DNA of 64,000 nucleotides from Isoetes taiwanensis (taxonomy: Eukaryota > Streptophyta > Lycopodiopsida > Isoetales > Isoetaceae). The notes below the pieces were generated by a model. It ran no database searches. It was given only the letters and a program-made list of their open reading frames with translations, and was not told the origin of the DNA. Below, one piece after another: positions 1 through 11,159 of this stretch. The position numbers and the translations under genes are program-made. The stretch lies in NCBI GenBank assembly GCA_021234155.1, contig JAJEKV010000059.1, positions 1,754,182 to 1,818,181 of the forward strand, read 5' to 3'. Position 1 is the stretch's first letter; each line of letters starts with the position of its first letter.

Positions 1-1087
1 GAACCTTAACTCGCCCCAATTGCATAAACAATGCCTTCGAATTTACTAGTAAACTTTGTATCACGATCGGATATAATAATCTTTGGCAACCCATGTAGCC
101 TAAATATCTCTTTGATAAAGAGCGTGCGCACTATAAGCCGATCAACTTATCCGAACAAGGAATAAAATGGCGTGCTTAGTTAAACAATCAACAATTGTCC
201 AAATGGCGGTGTTCTTTGCGAGCTGGGAGGAAGACCAACAATAAAATCCATAGTGATCTGTTCCCACTTTGCCTCCGGAATAGGCAAGGATAAAGGAACA
301 CCATGAGGTTTCTTGTTCGCTTTCTTTATCCGTTGACAAGTAACACAATGCCGAATATGAATCAAAACATTTCTCCGCAACCCAGGCCAAATAAAGTATG
401 GTTCAAGCTTTGCCAAAGTTGCCCCCACGCCATGATGACCCGCAGTAGGAGCATCATGGACTTCTTTAAGAATAGTGACCGAAAGTCCCGCACAATGCAT
501 AGCTTTGGACCTTTATACAAGAATCCATTAACGATCTTATATCCATATGCATTGCCACTTTGAGCTAACAACCAAATATCTTTATAATCAGGGTCAGTGG
601 CATACAATGGCTTCATTTCCTCCAAATGGTTGGATTGTGCTATAGAAAGAGAACAAACTGCATAACGTCTACTTAAAGCATCAGCGACAACATTCTCTTT
701 ACCAGGACGATAATCCACTGAGAAATCGCATTGCTGCATAAAAGCAACCCATTTCAACTGCCTTTCCGATAATGTTTTCTGTGAAACAATGTGCCTAATG
801 CTTTGGTGGTCAGTCAAAATATGAACTGTTGATCCTATAGGATAGTGTCGCCACACTTTCAAAGCATGAATGACAGCCAGAAATTCCTTATCATAAACAC
901 TATATCTACTTTCCTTGTCAGAAAACTTCCGACTTTCATAAGCAATAGGATGACCATCCTGCATCAAAACCGCGCCCAAAGACATACCACTTGCATCAAC
1001 ACATAACAAGAAAGGTAGACCAAACTTTGACAAACGCAGAACAGGAGGATTAACCATGGCATCCTTTAAAACTTGGAAAGCAAACTG
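1..1087 (-). pseudogene. Gypsy RNase H and integrase, frameshifted, incomplete at window edge
   Basis: RNase H-like domain of the RT (LLCVDASGMSLGAVL, RKFSDKESRY, the DKEFLAVIHALKVWRHY motif, ILTDHQS), then the linker KENVVADALSRR. After a frameshift near 480 comes the integrase zinc finger (GHHGVGATLAKLEPYFIWPG and CVTCQRIKKA) and the start of the catalytic core (WEQITMDFIVGLP). A second frameshift near 210 leads to [19 protein letters not shown], which holds the second catalytic Asp region. The remaining core, the Glu and the C-terminal domain lie outside the window. At least two frame breaks make it non-functional. Confidence 0.9.
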
Positions 1088-1093
1088 ATGATT

Positions 1094-1814
1094 ATAATAA
1101 TAATAATAATAATAATATTTATTATCATGCCCCTTTGGACCTTGAGGTCATGGAGCAGCAAATAAACTTTACATGTCTGGTTGTAATTGAGTCAAAAATA
1201 GTCTATGTGACTCAATATTCTTAAAATAACAGCCTAGTTTTTTAGGATCCATCTCCAGAAGGCTATGAAAATTACGGAAATTAATACCAAACTTTGTACG
1301 GAGTCCTGCATATGCTGTACATGACAAAAACACATGTTCCTCGTCTTCAACAACCCTGTCTGTACACAAAGAGCAAAGCCGCTCATCACGCGGGATGCCA
1401 AACCATCTGCCCATCTCTACTTGAAGCTTATGTGAGCCAGTGCGGTAACGTGCAACGGTACGCTTCAGGGACAGCGGGATACTTGCTTGAAGGTAGGTCT
1501 GATCAGAGTACACAAGCATCGGGTTCACCTCTGACATGTAGAATGTCATTTTGGTGCCTGGATTATGCCAGATCCGCTTGAGCACCTGTGACTGCACTAT
1601 ATCCCTTACTCCAATTTCTGAATCTGGCCAGCTTGTTATGTCCCAGCTGGCTGCCCAATCCAACACTTCTTTGTACCAGCCCACATTTACAGATGATTCC
1701 AAAGCTCCCTTCGAAATCCTGTCATCACCTAGAGCAGATATCCTGTTTACAAATGTAATCGTCTGGATCAATGCCTCTGCTTCCAGAGGTAATAGACCTG
1801 CTTCTGCCAACATT
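1094..1814 (-). mobile_element. 5'-truncated LINE with (TAA)n tail inserted in the gypsy RT/RNase H junction
   Basis: The insertion is flanked by ATGATT at 1088-1093 and 1815-1820, and removing it restores the gypsy frame from PFQWN into FAFQVLKDAM. On the minus strand the 3' end is an ATT/TAA microsatellite instead of poly(A), a feature of I-type LINEs. The minus-strand ORF (about 1169-1814) is the C-terminal end of a LINE ORF2. It has YRTGSHKLQVEMGRWFG followed by a zinc-binding pattern C-SLC-(x9)-EHVFLSC. RT itself is missing, so this is a severely 5'-truncated copy. Confidence 0.85.
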
Positions 1815-1820
1815 ATGATT

Positions 1821-3860
1821 CCATTGGAAAGGAACATCTTTTCGTAGCAACAAATATAAATCTGAAGCTAAACGAGCAAAATTCTGTACAAACTTCCTAT
1901 AATAACTGCATAAGCCTAGAAAAGAACGCAATGCAGCAACTGAAGTAGGTACCGGCCAATCCACAATTGCTTGTACCTTACTGGGATCAACTTTAAGACC
2001 CTCAGCGCAAACAATATGACCCAAATATTCAATTTCCGATTGGAAAAATATACTTTTCTTAGGATTAAGAGTAATAGACTCCTCCCTTAACCGACGAAAA
2101 ACCTCCCGCAAATGCAAGCAATGATCTTCCTCGGACTTACTAAAAACTAATATGTCATCAAAGAACACGACAACATAAACACCATGCACATCTTCAAATA
2201 TTCGCCCCATTAGCCTCGCAAAAGAAGCTGGCGCATTTGTAAGTCCAAATGGCATGACTAAAAACTCATAATGTCCAAAGGTTGTCCTAAATGCAGTCTT
2301 GCGAACATCTTCAGGCGCAACCTTAAGTTGCCAATAGCCTGACTTAAGATCAAGACGGCTAAAAACTGTGGCACCTTGGAGTTGATCAAATAAATCATCC
2401 ACCCTTGGTATAGGAAACCGATTCTTTATGGTTATCATTTTCAAAGCGCGATAATCTATACACATGCGCCAAGAATTATCTTTTTTCTTAACCAACAAGA
2501 CAGGAGCACCAAAAGGTGAAGTACTATGGCGGATCAATCCAGCTTGAAGTAACTCATCAAGCTGGCGCCTAATCTCAACTTGTTGGCCAGGCATTCTCCG
2601 ATAAGGAGCTTGATTAGGAGGTTCTTTCCCAGGAAGAAGATCAATCCTGTGGTCCTCCAAACGTTGGGGTGGCAAAGCTTGTGGAATTTCATTTGAAAAG
2701 ACATCATCAAAATAATGCAAAAAGGTTGTTTGACGCTCATTTAATGGGGATACATCTATCGTAGAACGCAAAACCACCAAATACACAAAATGAGTTTTCA
2801 TTGCCAAACGTTTAAACTGGACAACAGAAACTGTTGGAATAGGGGAAACAATATCATCCTTCACAAACTTGAAGGTCTTTTTACCCCCTTCCAAGGATAA
2901 CATAACAATACCCGCTTTCCAATCTATAAGAGGATTAAGAGCCTTATGCCATGGCATGCCTAGAATAATATCCATACCTCCAAGGTCAGAAACGATGAAA
3001 GAACGTTTACAGATATATCCCTGCAATTGAAATTCAACATCCTTGACCATAAATGAAGAAGATGGAGGAGCCACATTCAAGAAAGCAGAAGATAATTCAA
3101 CATCACTTGATAAAGGAATAGAAGTTAATTTTAATTCTTTTACCAAACGAGCAGAAATAAAATCAAACTCACTGCCCGGATCGAACAGGACATGTACTTT
3201 TTGATCCTGAATAGTAGCCCAAAATTGTAAGAGACTACTATTCTCAACAGAATCCATATCCGATTTTTCCCGGACCGTAGCCACCTTCTTCCCTTTTCCA
3301 TCTCCGCGAACAGAAGCTACTTTCTTACTTTTATCCTCTTTCTTAGCCCCAGACTTAAGAATAGGTGTAGCGTCCTTTCTTTCGCCTTTCTTCTTTTCCA
3401 AATAGGTAGGGCATTCATAAAACTTATGGTCAGTTGAATAACAAACAAAACACTTATTCTCCCTCATCAACCGCTTTTTACGCACTTGATAAGATTCCTT
3501 TGGCTCCTTGGCCCCAACGGGCTCATTATCTGCAACGTCTGTGTGCAGCCGTTTGAATGGCCCAGACCCTGGAGCAGATCCCATTGATTTATCACGAAAA
3601 CCACTCGCCTCTTTCATAGAAACTTTGAGGCCACGTTGAGCATTAATGGCTTCAGTAAGGGCCAAACCTTCCTCCTCTACTTTCTCTGCCATCTTACAGA
3701 GCTCACCAAAAGAAAGATTGGCAACTTGCAGGTCGAGCTTTGCTCGTACCCAACGATGAACCCCACCCATGAGTTTTTCAGACTTCTTAGTATCATTTTT
3801 ACTAAGCTGAAGTCCTTGCTTTAAAACTCGTGCGGCAAAGGCTCTAACAGTTTTCGTGTT
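1821..3860 (-). pseudogene. Gypsy gag C-terminus, protease and reverse transcriptase
   Basis: This continues the frame of the preceding gag after the in-frame stop. Gag C-terminus comes first, then a CCHC zinc knuckle (CFVCYSTDHKFYECP), an Asp-protease-like motif (LFDPGSEFDFIS), and a complete RT palm and fingers. Recognisable RT motifs are RMCIDYRAL, the LDLKSGYWQ motif, the MPFGLTNAPASF motif and the catalytic VVFFDDILVFSK, followed by the thumb (EYLGHIV, SFLGLCSYYRKFV). The frame runs cleanly up to PFQWN at about 1821, where a LINE fragment interrupts it. The RT catalytic aspartates are present, so damage lies in flanking parts rather than in the RT core. Confidence 0.92.
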
Positions 3861-4379
3861 TTATTGGGTCAACTTATTCCATTCAGCAATAAGATCGCGC
3901 TCCCAATTATGACCCAAAAAACGATTTTTGATTTGCTTTTCAAATTCCGCAAAGGTAACAATAGGTTGATCGACTGGCTGGTTTTTCTGGATATCCAGCC
4001 ACCAGTCCTTTGCAACCCCATCCAGATGACGCTCAGCAAAATATAACTGAGTGTCTTCGTCATCTCTAGTCTTAGCAAAATATGAATTCAAATCCCGGAG
4101 CCACGCGAAAAGTTCATCCGCATCATCAGTGGCAGCGGAATACTTTTTGAATACAATTTTGACGTTGGCACCCGTTTTGATGCCACTACGTGGACGCCCT
4201 ACAGCTTGCTGCAACTGCGCCACCTGCGCTCGTAGAGAATCCAGTTCTTGCAGCTCCGCAATGCGAGCTTCGGCAGCTGCAAGTTTTTCTCTCATGAGCG
4301 AATTATCTTGCTCTAACTCAAAAAGTTTTTCCTTGAGCTCTTCATCCTCAACGTTAGCATTGGCAGGAGAACCGGCCAT
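3861..4379 (-). pseudogene. Gypsy gag, N-terminal part ending at an in-frame stop
   Basis: Structural Gag protein of the gypsy element. The start chosen is the ATG at 4379, just inside the primer-binding site. An open frame continues upstream to 4427, but that lies across the PBS. Residues about 15-65 are charged and leucine-rich, consistent with a coiled coil. The following stretch has the usual plant retrotransposon Gag pattern (AWLRDLNSYF, DWWLDIQ, FEKQIKNRFL). Translation stops at TAA 3861-3863, immediately after LTQ. The next codons continue the Gag domain in the same frame, so this is a nonsense mutation rather than a real end. CAA-to-TAA would explain it. Confidence 0.85.
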
Positions 4380-4390
4380 CGAAACTTGTT

Positions 4391-4402
4391 GCTCTGATAC
4401 CA
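4391..4402 (-). promoter_or_regulatory. Primer-binding site of the gypsy element (initiator-Met tRNA)
   Basis: Read on the minus strand this is TGGTATCAGAGC, the standard complement of the plant initiator-methionine tRNA 3' end. It lies 12 bp upstream of the gag ATG and just inside the presumed LTR border. Confidence 0.88.
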
Positions 4403-4409
4403 CTAAAAT

Positions 4410-5200
4410 GGACTCTTGACGTGGCACGCTATCTCACCACCCAACCACGAGCCCTCAGCTATGAGACAGCTGCCCCAGAGCTCTCCCCCGAGCTACTATA
4501 TAGCATGCACGCCCCTTTGGTCCATCTTTGGACCAAAGCCCTTCTTGGACCAAAGCCCAAAAAACCACATGGCCTAAAAAGACCTAAAGCCTTTTTTGCC
4601 CATCCACGTCTTAGGCATATAGCAAGCATGAATCATGAAATACTGCTAGAAAGCTAATACAATAACAATACATCAGACATTTACATTCAGTCTTAGCAGC
4701 TCCTAGCAAACAACTTGTATCGTGAGAGGGATAGCTTGGTTAGATGGCCATGTGGACTAGACAGGAACAACCCCTAGTCTTTCATGATTTCTAGCCACAA
4801 AAGAGGAATCTGCAGTTGAGATAGCAATATTATATTGTATTCAAATCCTTAAAACACGATCTCAAATCCTGATTTTGAGCATTTTTTGTCCTCCAAACTC
4901 TCCATCTAGGCTCTGTAGATTCACTGAAACTTCTGTACAAAAATCGTCTCAATGGTCCTGAAGCTGCAGGTGTGAGCAGCTCGACAAAATCAATACCTTG
5001 TAGGAGGGCAAAACTGGTTTCTACACAACCCGCCCAGCAAGAGTTATGACCGATAGTTTACAGACCATAGTGAGTTTTGACAAGTTTTCAGCCCGATAAT
5101 GAGTTTTGACCAGTTTTTGGCAGGCATATGCTAGCATATACCAAGAATGTGCTGAACACCACATTAGCTAGGGATTGCCCCCCTAGGGGCAACCCAAAAA
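4410..5200 (-). repeat. Probable 5' LTR of the gypsy element (outer border not defined)
   Basis: An LTR is expected immediately upstream of the primer-binding site. On the plus strand the candidate begins with TG at 4410. A TATA-like box (CTATATAG on the minus strand, about 4493-4502) sits some 90 bp from the LTR end, where R/U5 would start. The outer border cannot be fixed because the partner LTR lies outside the window. The figure of 5200 is only a guess. No open reading frame of note lies here. Confidence 0.45.
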
Positions 5201-7087
5201 CATGTTTTTGCAGTTTATTGTAACAATGTACAATATCATATGTCTTTGCATACAAACAAGGTTATTGTTGTGGTGATGTGGACTTTCACTAACAATGATT
5301 GGTTCTATGAAATTATTGTATTTTACTTGTTAAAAGTTATGAAAATTATATTGTGTGTTGGATATAATGTAATTTGTTAATTTGCGTCCACATAACTCAT
5401 TGTTTTTTGTTCGATGCTTGTTTAGCAAGGTGTATATAGAAAGGAATGCTATTTGTCTTCTACAATCTTCACATTTTAAAAAAGGCTTTCGCTCGAAAGG
5501 CATTTGTAAAGTAGGGATAGGTTATGGTACTACAAAAAAATTGTCTTTGCAAATTGGCATGTGCAGAATTGAGCTCAAATTAATTTTCCTGCACTTAAAT
5601 AGAATGGCCCTTGAAGCACCAAGTTGTGTTGCTAGATGAGACAAACCTCAACGATTTGGAATATCTTGATACAATATTTGGACTTGGCATCACCTGCATC
5701 ACCTCAAAAATTTTTATTAGCTTTATTCCTGAGCCCATTTATAGTGATTTGAATTAATAAATGAAGCTTCTAAAGGTTGTATGTAGCGTAAGTTGATTCT
5801 CATGGTATTGTAGCACGTACGTTTGCAATTATTCTATTCCATTGTTATTGCTTGAATGGGTTCCATAGTTCATATAGAAAAAAAGTATAGGCGATTTTGT
5901 CTTTGTTAATTAGCTAGATTTTGGTCTACTAACTAAGATGTATGGTAGAGATAAATAGGCATGCATAAAGGAACATATAGCGATACTTCTCTCTTGTTTT
6001 CAGACCATTTTATAAACAGCAATAGTCCTCATAATGGTCACCAAATTATTAACAACCGATGGTCACCGAATTAAGGGTTGCAGCTTCAATGATCAAGGAG
6101 CTCCAAAATATCGTCATCTCTTCCTTTATGTAAGATAATGGCCAAGAGCAGGCCATTTCGTCTAGCTCGGACCTGGCTCGCCCTAACAGGCTCGTCAGGC
6201 CCTTACCATGCGAGATGGCCTGCTCTTGGCCATTATCTATTACATAGTGTGAAGGCATTGACGGGCCATATGAGGTTGAGACAACATATGGTAATCTTGG
6301 GATGATATTGTTCCTTGCCTGGAACTTAAAAAATGCAAGTGCGGACACATGTTCTTTCTTTTGCAGCCACTCAGCTCAAAAGTGCCATGAACCATGGATT
6401 CAGAAATCAGATTCTGGATAAATGAATACAAATTTCAGCATAGTGGCAACGACATTCGTTGCATGTTGACTCATGTTAAAAACATTAGTGACTAAGCACC
6501 AAATTTTTGATAACTTATGCATCACCACAATATCAGTTTGGTGGCATGGAACACTAGAATGGTGGCATGGAACACTAGAATCAATATCTAAAGAGAAAAG
6601 CATGATTAGCCAGGGTATGTTACTTGTTCCGGGCATCACGAATAGTTATGAAGCGTATGTGGATCCTACAAACTTGTTTCATCCAAATCACTCAAGATAT
6701 TATGGGAAAGCCATCATATGATGCAGTTTCTGCATCCCGGCACTTTAAATCTCTTGGGACCACTTTGGGAGAGTCGCTTGGGACCACCTTGGGAGCACCT
6801 TGTGGTATAATCTATTACCTAAAAGATATTTGACAACCAAATAAGGGTGAAATCTGACTTGTCGCTTGGAGCAAGAACTTGGCCTTGATAGCAGCTCAGA
6901 AGCATGCACAGACTTTTACATCATGCCTTAACATAAGCTTTCCCTATTCTCCGTTGTTAATCTGCTTTGCAATCACTGCTAGTTAGTGATGAAATATGGA
7001 CGACCAGCTTGATTCAATTTTGCATGTAGCTATCTGGATGTTTCTAACCATGCAGTTGTCCTTATAACCTTACCTATGGAGTATCCA
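5201..7087. other. AT-rich intergenic stretch without recognised genes
   Basis: Apart from the foldback at 6126-6245 I see nothing coding here. There is a 21-bp tandem duplication (unit starting GGTGGCATGGAACAC) around 6540-6582 and a short duplicated GGGACCAC motif near 6757-6790. Confidence 0.5.
6126..6245. repeat. Foldback: 28-bp inverted repeat with ~50-bp loop
   Basis: Arms at 6133-6160 and 6211-6238 are reverse complements with one mismatch (core GGCCAAGAGCAGGCCAT). Weaker pairing extends a few bases outward on both sides. The loop is GC-richer than its surroundings. It could be a small foldback/MITE remnant or a hairpin precursor of small RNAs. Confidence 0.75.
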
Positions 7088-7486
7088 TCACGATGCTGCT
7101 TTGTCAGCCATAGGTAAACTCAAGATTCCTAAGACTGTTAGAACTTCCTTGTTTTGCTTGCCTATATCATTCTCCTTTCCAGCACTTGAAAAGATGTTTG
7201 CCATGAGGGAATATGAAGGAGCATCTTTATTACCATTCTGAACTATATTTTGAAAGCATTTTAATCCTAGATCCCCTTCCCGATAAGTTCTACATGCACT
7301 GAGCAATGCAATCCATGCTTCTTTTGAAGCTAGATATTGCAAAATTTCAAGTAAAGTTACTGCCTCAAACAAATGCCCAGAGCGTATATGGCTGAATTTT
7401 AGGAAGCAATGGCACTCTGGTGGGGCAGATGAATAACAGCTACTCATGTCACAAGTACAAAGGCCAACTGAAAATGCCTTGGTCAC
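7088..7486 (-). pseudogene. PPR-protein fragment
   Basis: The minus-strand translation contains the typical C-terminal PPR/E-domain signature EAWIALLSACRTYREGDLGL, followed by KDAPSYSLMANIFSSAGK. PPR proteins of this class are organelle-targeted RNA-binding factors of plants. Only one to two repeats are present, with no transit peptide, no upstream repeat array and no DYW end. It is a fragment, possibly captured by a transposon or a decayed exon. Neighbouring repeats give no hint of an intact parent. Confidence 0.7.
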
Positions 7487-7784
7487 ATATATCCCAGCTG
7501 AAAAATCACATGTGCCAAACTAGTATAATAAAAGTACCACATATCCATGATAAGTGCGTTATGACAGTTATTATTGTACTACAGCTTAGAAATTGTATTT
7601 AACTTCATAACTCAGAGACATACCAACTTTACAGGTGAAAGGCCATCTTGAACCATTCCATATGGATTAGAATTCCCGATCAAACTGAAGATAAAGGTGA
7701 TGCACGTGAATCAATTTGTGCCATGTTATTAGCAGACACTGGGAAATGCTTATAGCTGTTTTATAAAGAGTCCGTGACTACATT

Positions 7785-8390
7785 TTTTTTTTTTTGTTGA
7801 AGGACGTGAAGTAACTTATCCCAGGCCCAAGCCCACATCTGCTGCCATTGAGGAGGAGAAAGTTGCAAAGGCCACTTAGGAGAAGGAGGAAGGATATCAG
7901 TATCAAGCAATAATTTATACATAGAACTCACAAGTTTGCGCTCCTTAACCCCTTCATGACAAACCCATATTGAAATATCTGCTTGGTGTGGCAGCATAGG
8001 CTGCAAGTAGTCAAAAACTTTCTGCCAAAGACCTCTATCCCATCGCCCCAACAAAAACTTAAGCTGAAATGCCTCCCATGAGAGCAGCTGGCCTGAGTCA
8101 TACCAGGCTGCAATTGTGAAGACTCCTACTAGTTTCCAACGTCGTTGAGTCAATGGGTGGACTGTGAGACAAAGTGGTGTGTTATCTGCCAGGGGGATCC
8201 ACCAACAAGGGGCATTCAACTGAGAGCAAGCAGCTGGAGTGATGTGAAAGAGTGTGTTGACTGTATGCCAGGAGTCTGACAAGCCCCTTAAGAATGGAGA
8301 AGCATTATGATAAGGCCGCAAATCATAAAATAGACTCCATAGAAGGACAGGGGTAAGTGTAACTTTACCAAATGGCAGATAGTGGGTAAG
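7785..8390 (-). mobile_element. Short LINE insertion with target-site duplication
   Basis: A T-run at 7784-7795 (poly(A) on the minus strand) and the conserved 3' end motif (CGTCCTTCAA on the minus strand) mark the 3' side. The insertion is flanked by an 18-bp duplication with one mismatch (TSD, 7767-7784 against 8391-8408, core GTGACTACATTTT). The minus-strand ORF is the C-terminal part of a LINE ORF2 (NASPFLRGL, HPLTQRRW, LLSWEAFQLKFLLGRWD) and matches the longer LINE at 51.6-53.0 kb residue by residue over about 150 positions. It stops at DKLLH and jumps straight to the terminal 10 bp, so the zinc-binding domain and 3' UTR are deleted. Confidence 0.88.
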
Positions 8391-8654
8391 AGTCTGTGAC
8401 TACATTTTGGATGTCAAAAAAGTGTGGTGTTGACCTTTGTGAGGGTGGAAAAGCACCCATGTCATTGTGAAGAGGATGCATCATCCCATGCATGTGAAGA
8501 ATGCCGCCAATCCCTGTGAGTGTTAAAATTGTGGCAAACATGTGTAAGGTCTTGCAACTGCCCACAGGATTACCTCAGACTAAAACAACTTAGAATACTG
8601 CAATAATAGTATTTAGATCTCGAGTGACAAGAGCTCTTATGAAGTTAGTTGTAA

Positions 8655-8773
8655 ATGCAGATCGATCCACACCATAGGATCGATATTCTCGGGAGAGGAC
8701 GAGCGATATACATTCGAGCCCTCGCGATCCCTCCTCATTCGGCACTCTTCTCATAGCAGCATTGGGCAAACCC
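8655..8773. repeat. Terminal fragment of a TIR element, second copy at 41861-41980
   Basis: About 120 bp are nearly identical to 41861-41980. They hold the palindromic spacer GATCGATCC...GGATCGAT and then the element terminus ATTCTCGGGAGAGGACGAGC. This is one end of the TIR family described at 41.9-42.9 kb. The opposite end is not seen nearby, so it is a solo end or truncated copy. Confidence 0.75.
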
Positions 8774-10309
8774 TCATGCATCCTTTTTCCTGGTCTTTTT
8801 CTATTCGTACCCCTACATCTTGATTCCTATTCCTACCTCTGCATGTTGATTCAATTGATTGGAGTCCGAGACTTTTTCACTTGGACACCCTTCACATGAT
8901 TCCTTCCTCAGGTAAAATTGTTCGAGTACTTCCAAGGTACGAAGTCCCTTTACTAAAATCTCCTCATATGCATTTATCATGAGTTTGTTCACAATGGGCT
9001 ATTGAACTTCAGGATTTGAAGCAATTGGTTATTAAATGTTGATTTTGCTCTTACGTTTGTAGCAATCTTGTCGAGAGATTTGTTTCTTAGTCGGTTATTC
9101 AATCTTGTCGAGATTTGTTTCTTAGTTGGTTATTTAATCCTGAAAATGGTCTGCTGTTATGCTTTCAACAAGGTTTTATTGTTACGCTTTAATTTTTTCC
9201 TACTTGCATGCAAGCCCAGATGGGTCAGCTGCATCAAGTTCATGTGTATAATCATTTAGCCTTTAATCTCATCAGGTATAGGACCTTTGGAATGAAGACA
9301 ATAGGATCACGCTATACAGTTCAGATGGCCATGCGCAATTCCAAGGATATATATCATGGATGCTTAATTCATCTGGAATCGATTGCCCAATTGGTGCAGC
9401 CAAGTGATTACTCCAGTCTATATTTTTCACCTTCTATAAATTCACTAAATTCAACATCTGGAGGGGCCGAATCCGAGTTTCAGCTTCGCCGAAGTTACAG
9501 GCTTCTCGGTTTTGATGATTTGAGGCTCTTCATCGCTTTCCAAGCTTCTTCCTCGACTTGGGTGTTTCTAGTCTAATTCTGTTCTTCTTGTTCTTCTTTT
9601 CGCTGCCTGCAGCAGTCACCTACAAATACAGCAGTTGCCACTGATCCATGCCGTGACCATGCACGCCCTCCTTCTCTCTCTTTTCTTCTGTAGTTTTTGT
9701 GCAGATCCAGGTCCGCAGGCAGGTGCGCAGACATGCAGGGTCAGGCGACCTTGCGCTGTGGTTTTACAGTGACTCCAATCAGCATGCAACTCAGCATGCT
9801 GACTCCAATCAGGCCACTTGTTCGAGCTATTTAGTTTCGACCATGGCTTTTTTGCCATTACAGATTCTAGATCCCATTGAATCCGATTTTTGTGAGCCGG
9901 ATCCGACTAACAAATTTTGATTCGATTCCTTCTTGATCGATTTCATCTCTTACTGACAGATTTTTCTATAATCTGCTTCTCAGAGCTGGACTGGACCAAT
10001 TTTTCTTAGATGGGCTTTCTTTAGCCCCACCAATTAGAACCATTGTTAGACCACCCAAAGTGGACCCAACCAAAGTGGACGAACCCAACTTGTTATTTTA
10101 CGTTAAGGGGAATAGTCACTGTTGTTCCTTTAACTTCGGTGCTTCAACACGGTCATACGACCAATATATCAATGCCTCTTATCATTGTGCACATCATTCT
10201 TTATGCAGGTATATTGCTCTCATATAGTGACGTACCTATTTGAGGCTTATTGCATGAAATTTAGCTTTGTTCTCCCAATACAGAGAGATATAGCTTTCAG
10301 AAGTTATTT
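8774..10309. other. No recognised gene
   Basis: Several short open frames on the plus strand (for example 9208-9576) show no domain I recognise. About 41 bp at 10115-10155 (core GGTGCTTCAACACGGTCA) recur with five mismatches at 21737-21777. This may be a repeat-family terminus next to the Helitrons. Confidence 0.4.
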
Positions 10310-10725
10310 CTCAGGAAATATTCAGAAACAAGCAAATATCATGCTAATAAAGGAAGCCAAGCTGCAAGCTCTCCAATTTGACATTGATGACACAAGAAAT
10401 GGATGCCCGTGGCAGTAAAAAAGGTAACATCATTTATTATCTCAATGAAATTATGGGAAGCAACTACTTACCTTCCTGCATGTCTTTTATAATCTGCATG
10501 AAATATTCAGAAATAAGCAAAGATCATATGCTAATAAAGGAAACCAGGCTGCAAGCTCTCCAATTTGACATTGATGCCACAAAGAAATGGATGCCTGTGG
10601 ATTTGATTATGCAAAAGCAGGAAAAAAAGTACTTTAAAATACTTAATGATCAATTATAATCTCAATGAAATTATGGGAAGCATCTACTTACATTCCTGCA
10701 TGTCTTTTATATGTCTGCAGGAAAT
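10310..10725 (+). repeat. ~200-bp imperfect direct duplication containing an exon-like segment
   Basis: Two copies (about 10310-10500 and 10500-10725) share two blocks, LQALQFDID in translation and TGAAATTATGGGAAGCA. The plus-strand reading KLQALQFDIDDT/KKWMPVDL looks like a coding exon in both copies, but I cannot name the source gene. Both copies lie just upstream of a Helitron 3' end, which fits gene-fragment capture followed by local duplication. Confidence 0.55.
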
Positions 10726-11129
10726 ATCATTCTTATTATGCACTAGAACTCTTGGTAGCTTAGGAAATATCGTTCTTATTATGCAATAGAATATTTTTAT
10801 GTAAATATTTCTTATGTAATATTTTTATGCTGCTTTTTCGTATACTACAGAGACAATTAAAGGTTTTTTGGGTCTTTTCATTTTAATGTTGCAAATAAAA
10901 TCTAAGGGCTTAGCATATCTGGCTTTAAGATTTAAGGGATTTACACCAAGGGATTTACACTTACCTATACTACAGATCAAGGGATCTAAGGGTGTCTCAT
11001 TTACCTAAACTACAGATTAGGGGCTTAGCATATCTTAACAAGGTAGAGATAGACTATTGTGCTGCTGTTGTTAGAAGTTGCGCATAGGAATGTTTAAAAG
11101 GATGAGAAAAGACATATGCTAGAACATTA

Positions 11130-11159
11130 GCCCGGCAACGCCGGGCACCCATTTACTAG
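11130..11159 (+). mobile_element. Helitron 3' terminus
   Basis: The hairpin GCCCGGCAACGCCGGGC at 11130-11146 (7-bp stem, 3-nt loop) lies nine bases before the terminal CTAG at 11156-11159. This is the diagnostic Helitron 3' end (hairpin plus CTRR). The 5' end of this copy is not certain. It lies left of 11130, possibly near 10116. Confidence 0.8.

Larger units (their letters stand above)
1..4403 (-). mobile_element. Ty3/gypsy LTR retrotransposon, internal region, truncated by window edge
   Basis: Read on the minus strand, the order is primer-binding site, gag, CCHC zinc knuckle, aspartic protease, reverse transcriptase, RNase H, and integrase with H2C2 zinc finger. This is the Ty3/gypsy order, with integrase after RNase H. 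The element runs off the left edge inside the integrase core, so its 3' LTR is not seen. It is inactive as read. Gag has an in-frame stop at 3861-3863, a LINE fragment sits between RT and RNase H (1094-1814), and there are frame breaks in the integrase part near 480 and near 210. Which plant gypsy lineage it belongs to cannot be settled by eye. Confidence 0.93.

Noticed and set aside
10116-10160. Helitron 5' end beginning TCACTGTTGTT
   Set aside because: The base before it is G rather than the expected A, and it does not resemble the TCTA(C/T) start of the neighbouring Helitrons. It is kept only as a shared repeat.
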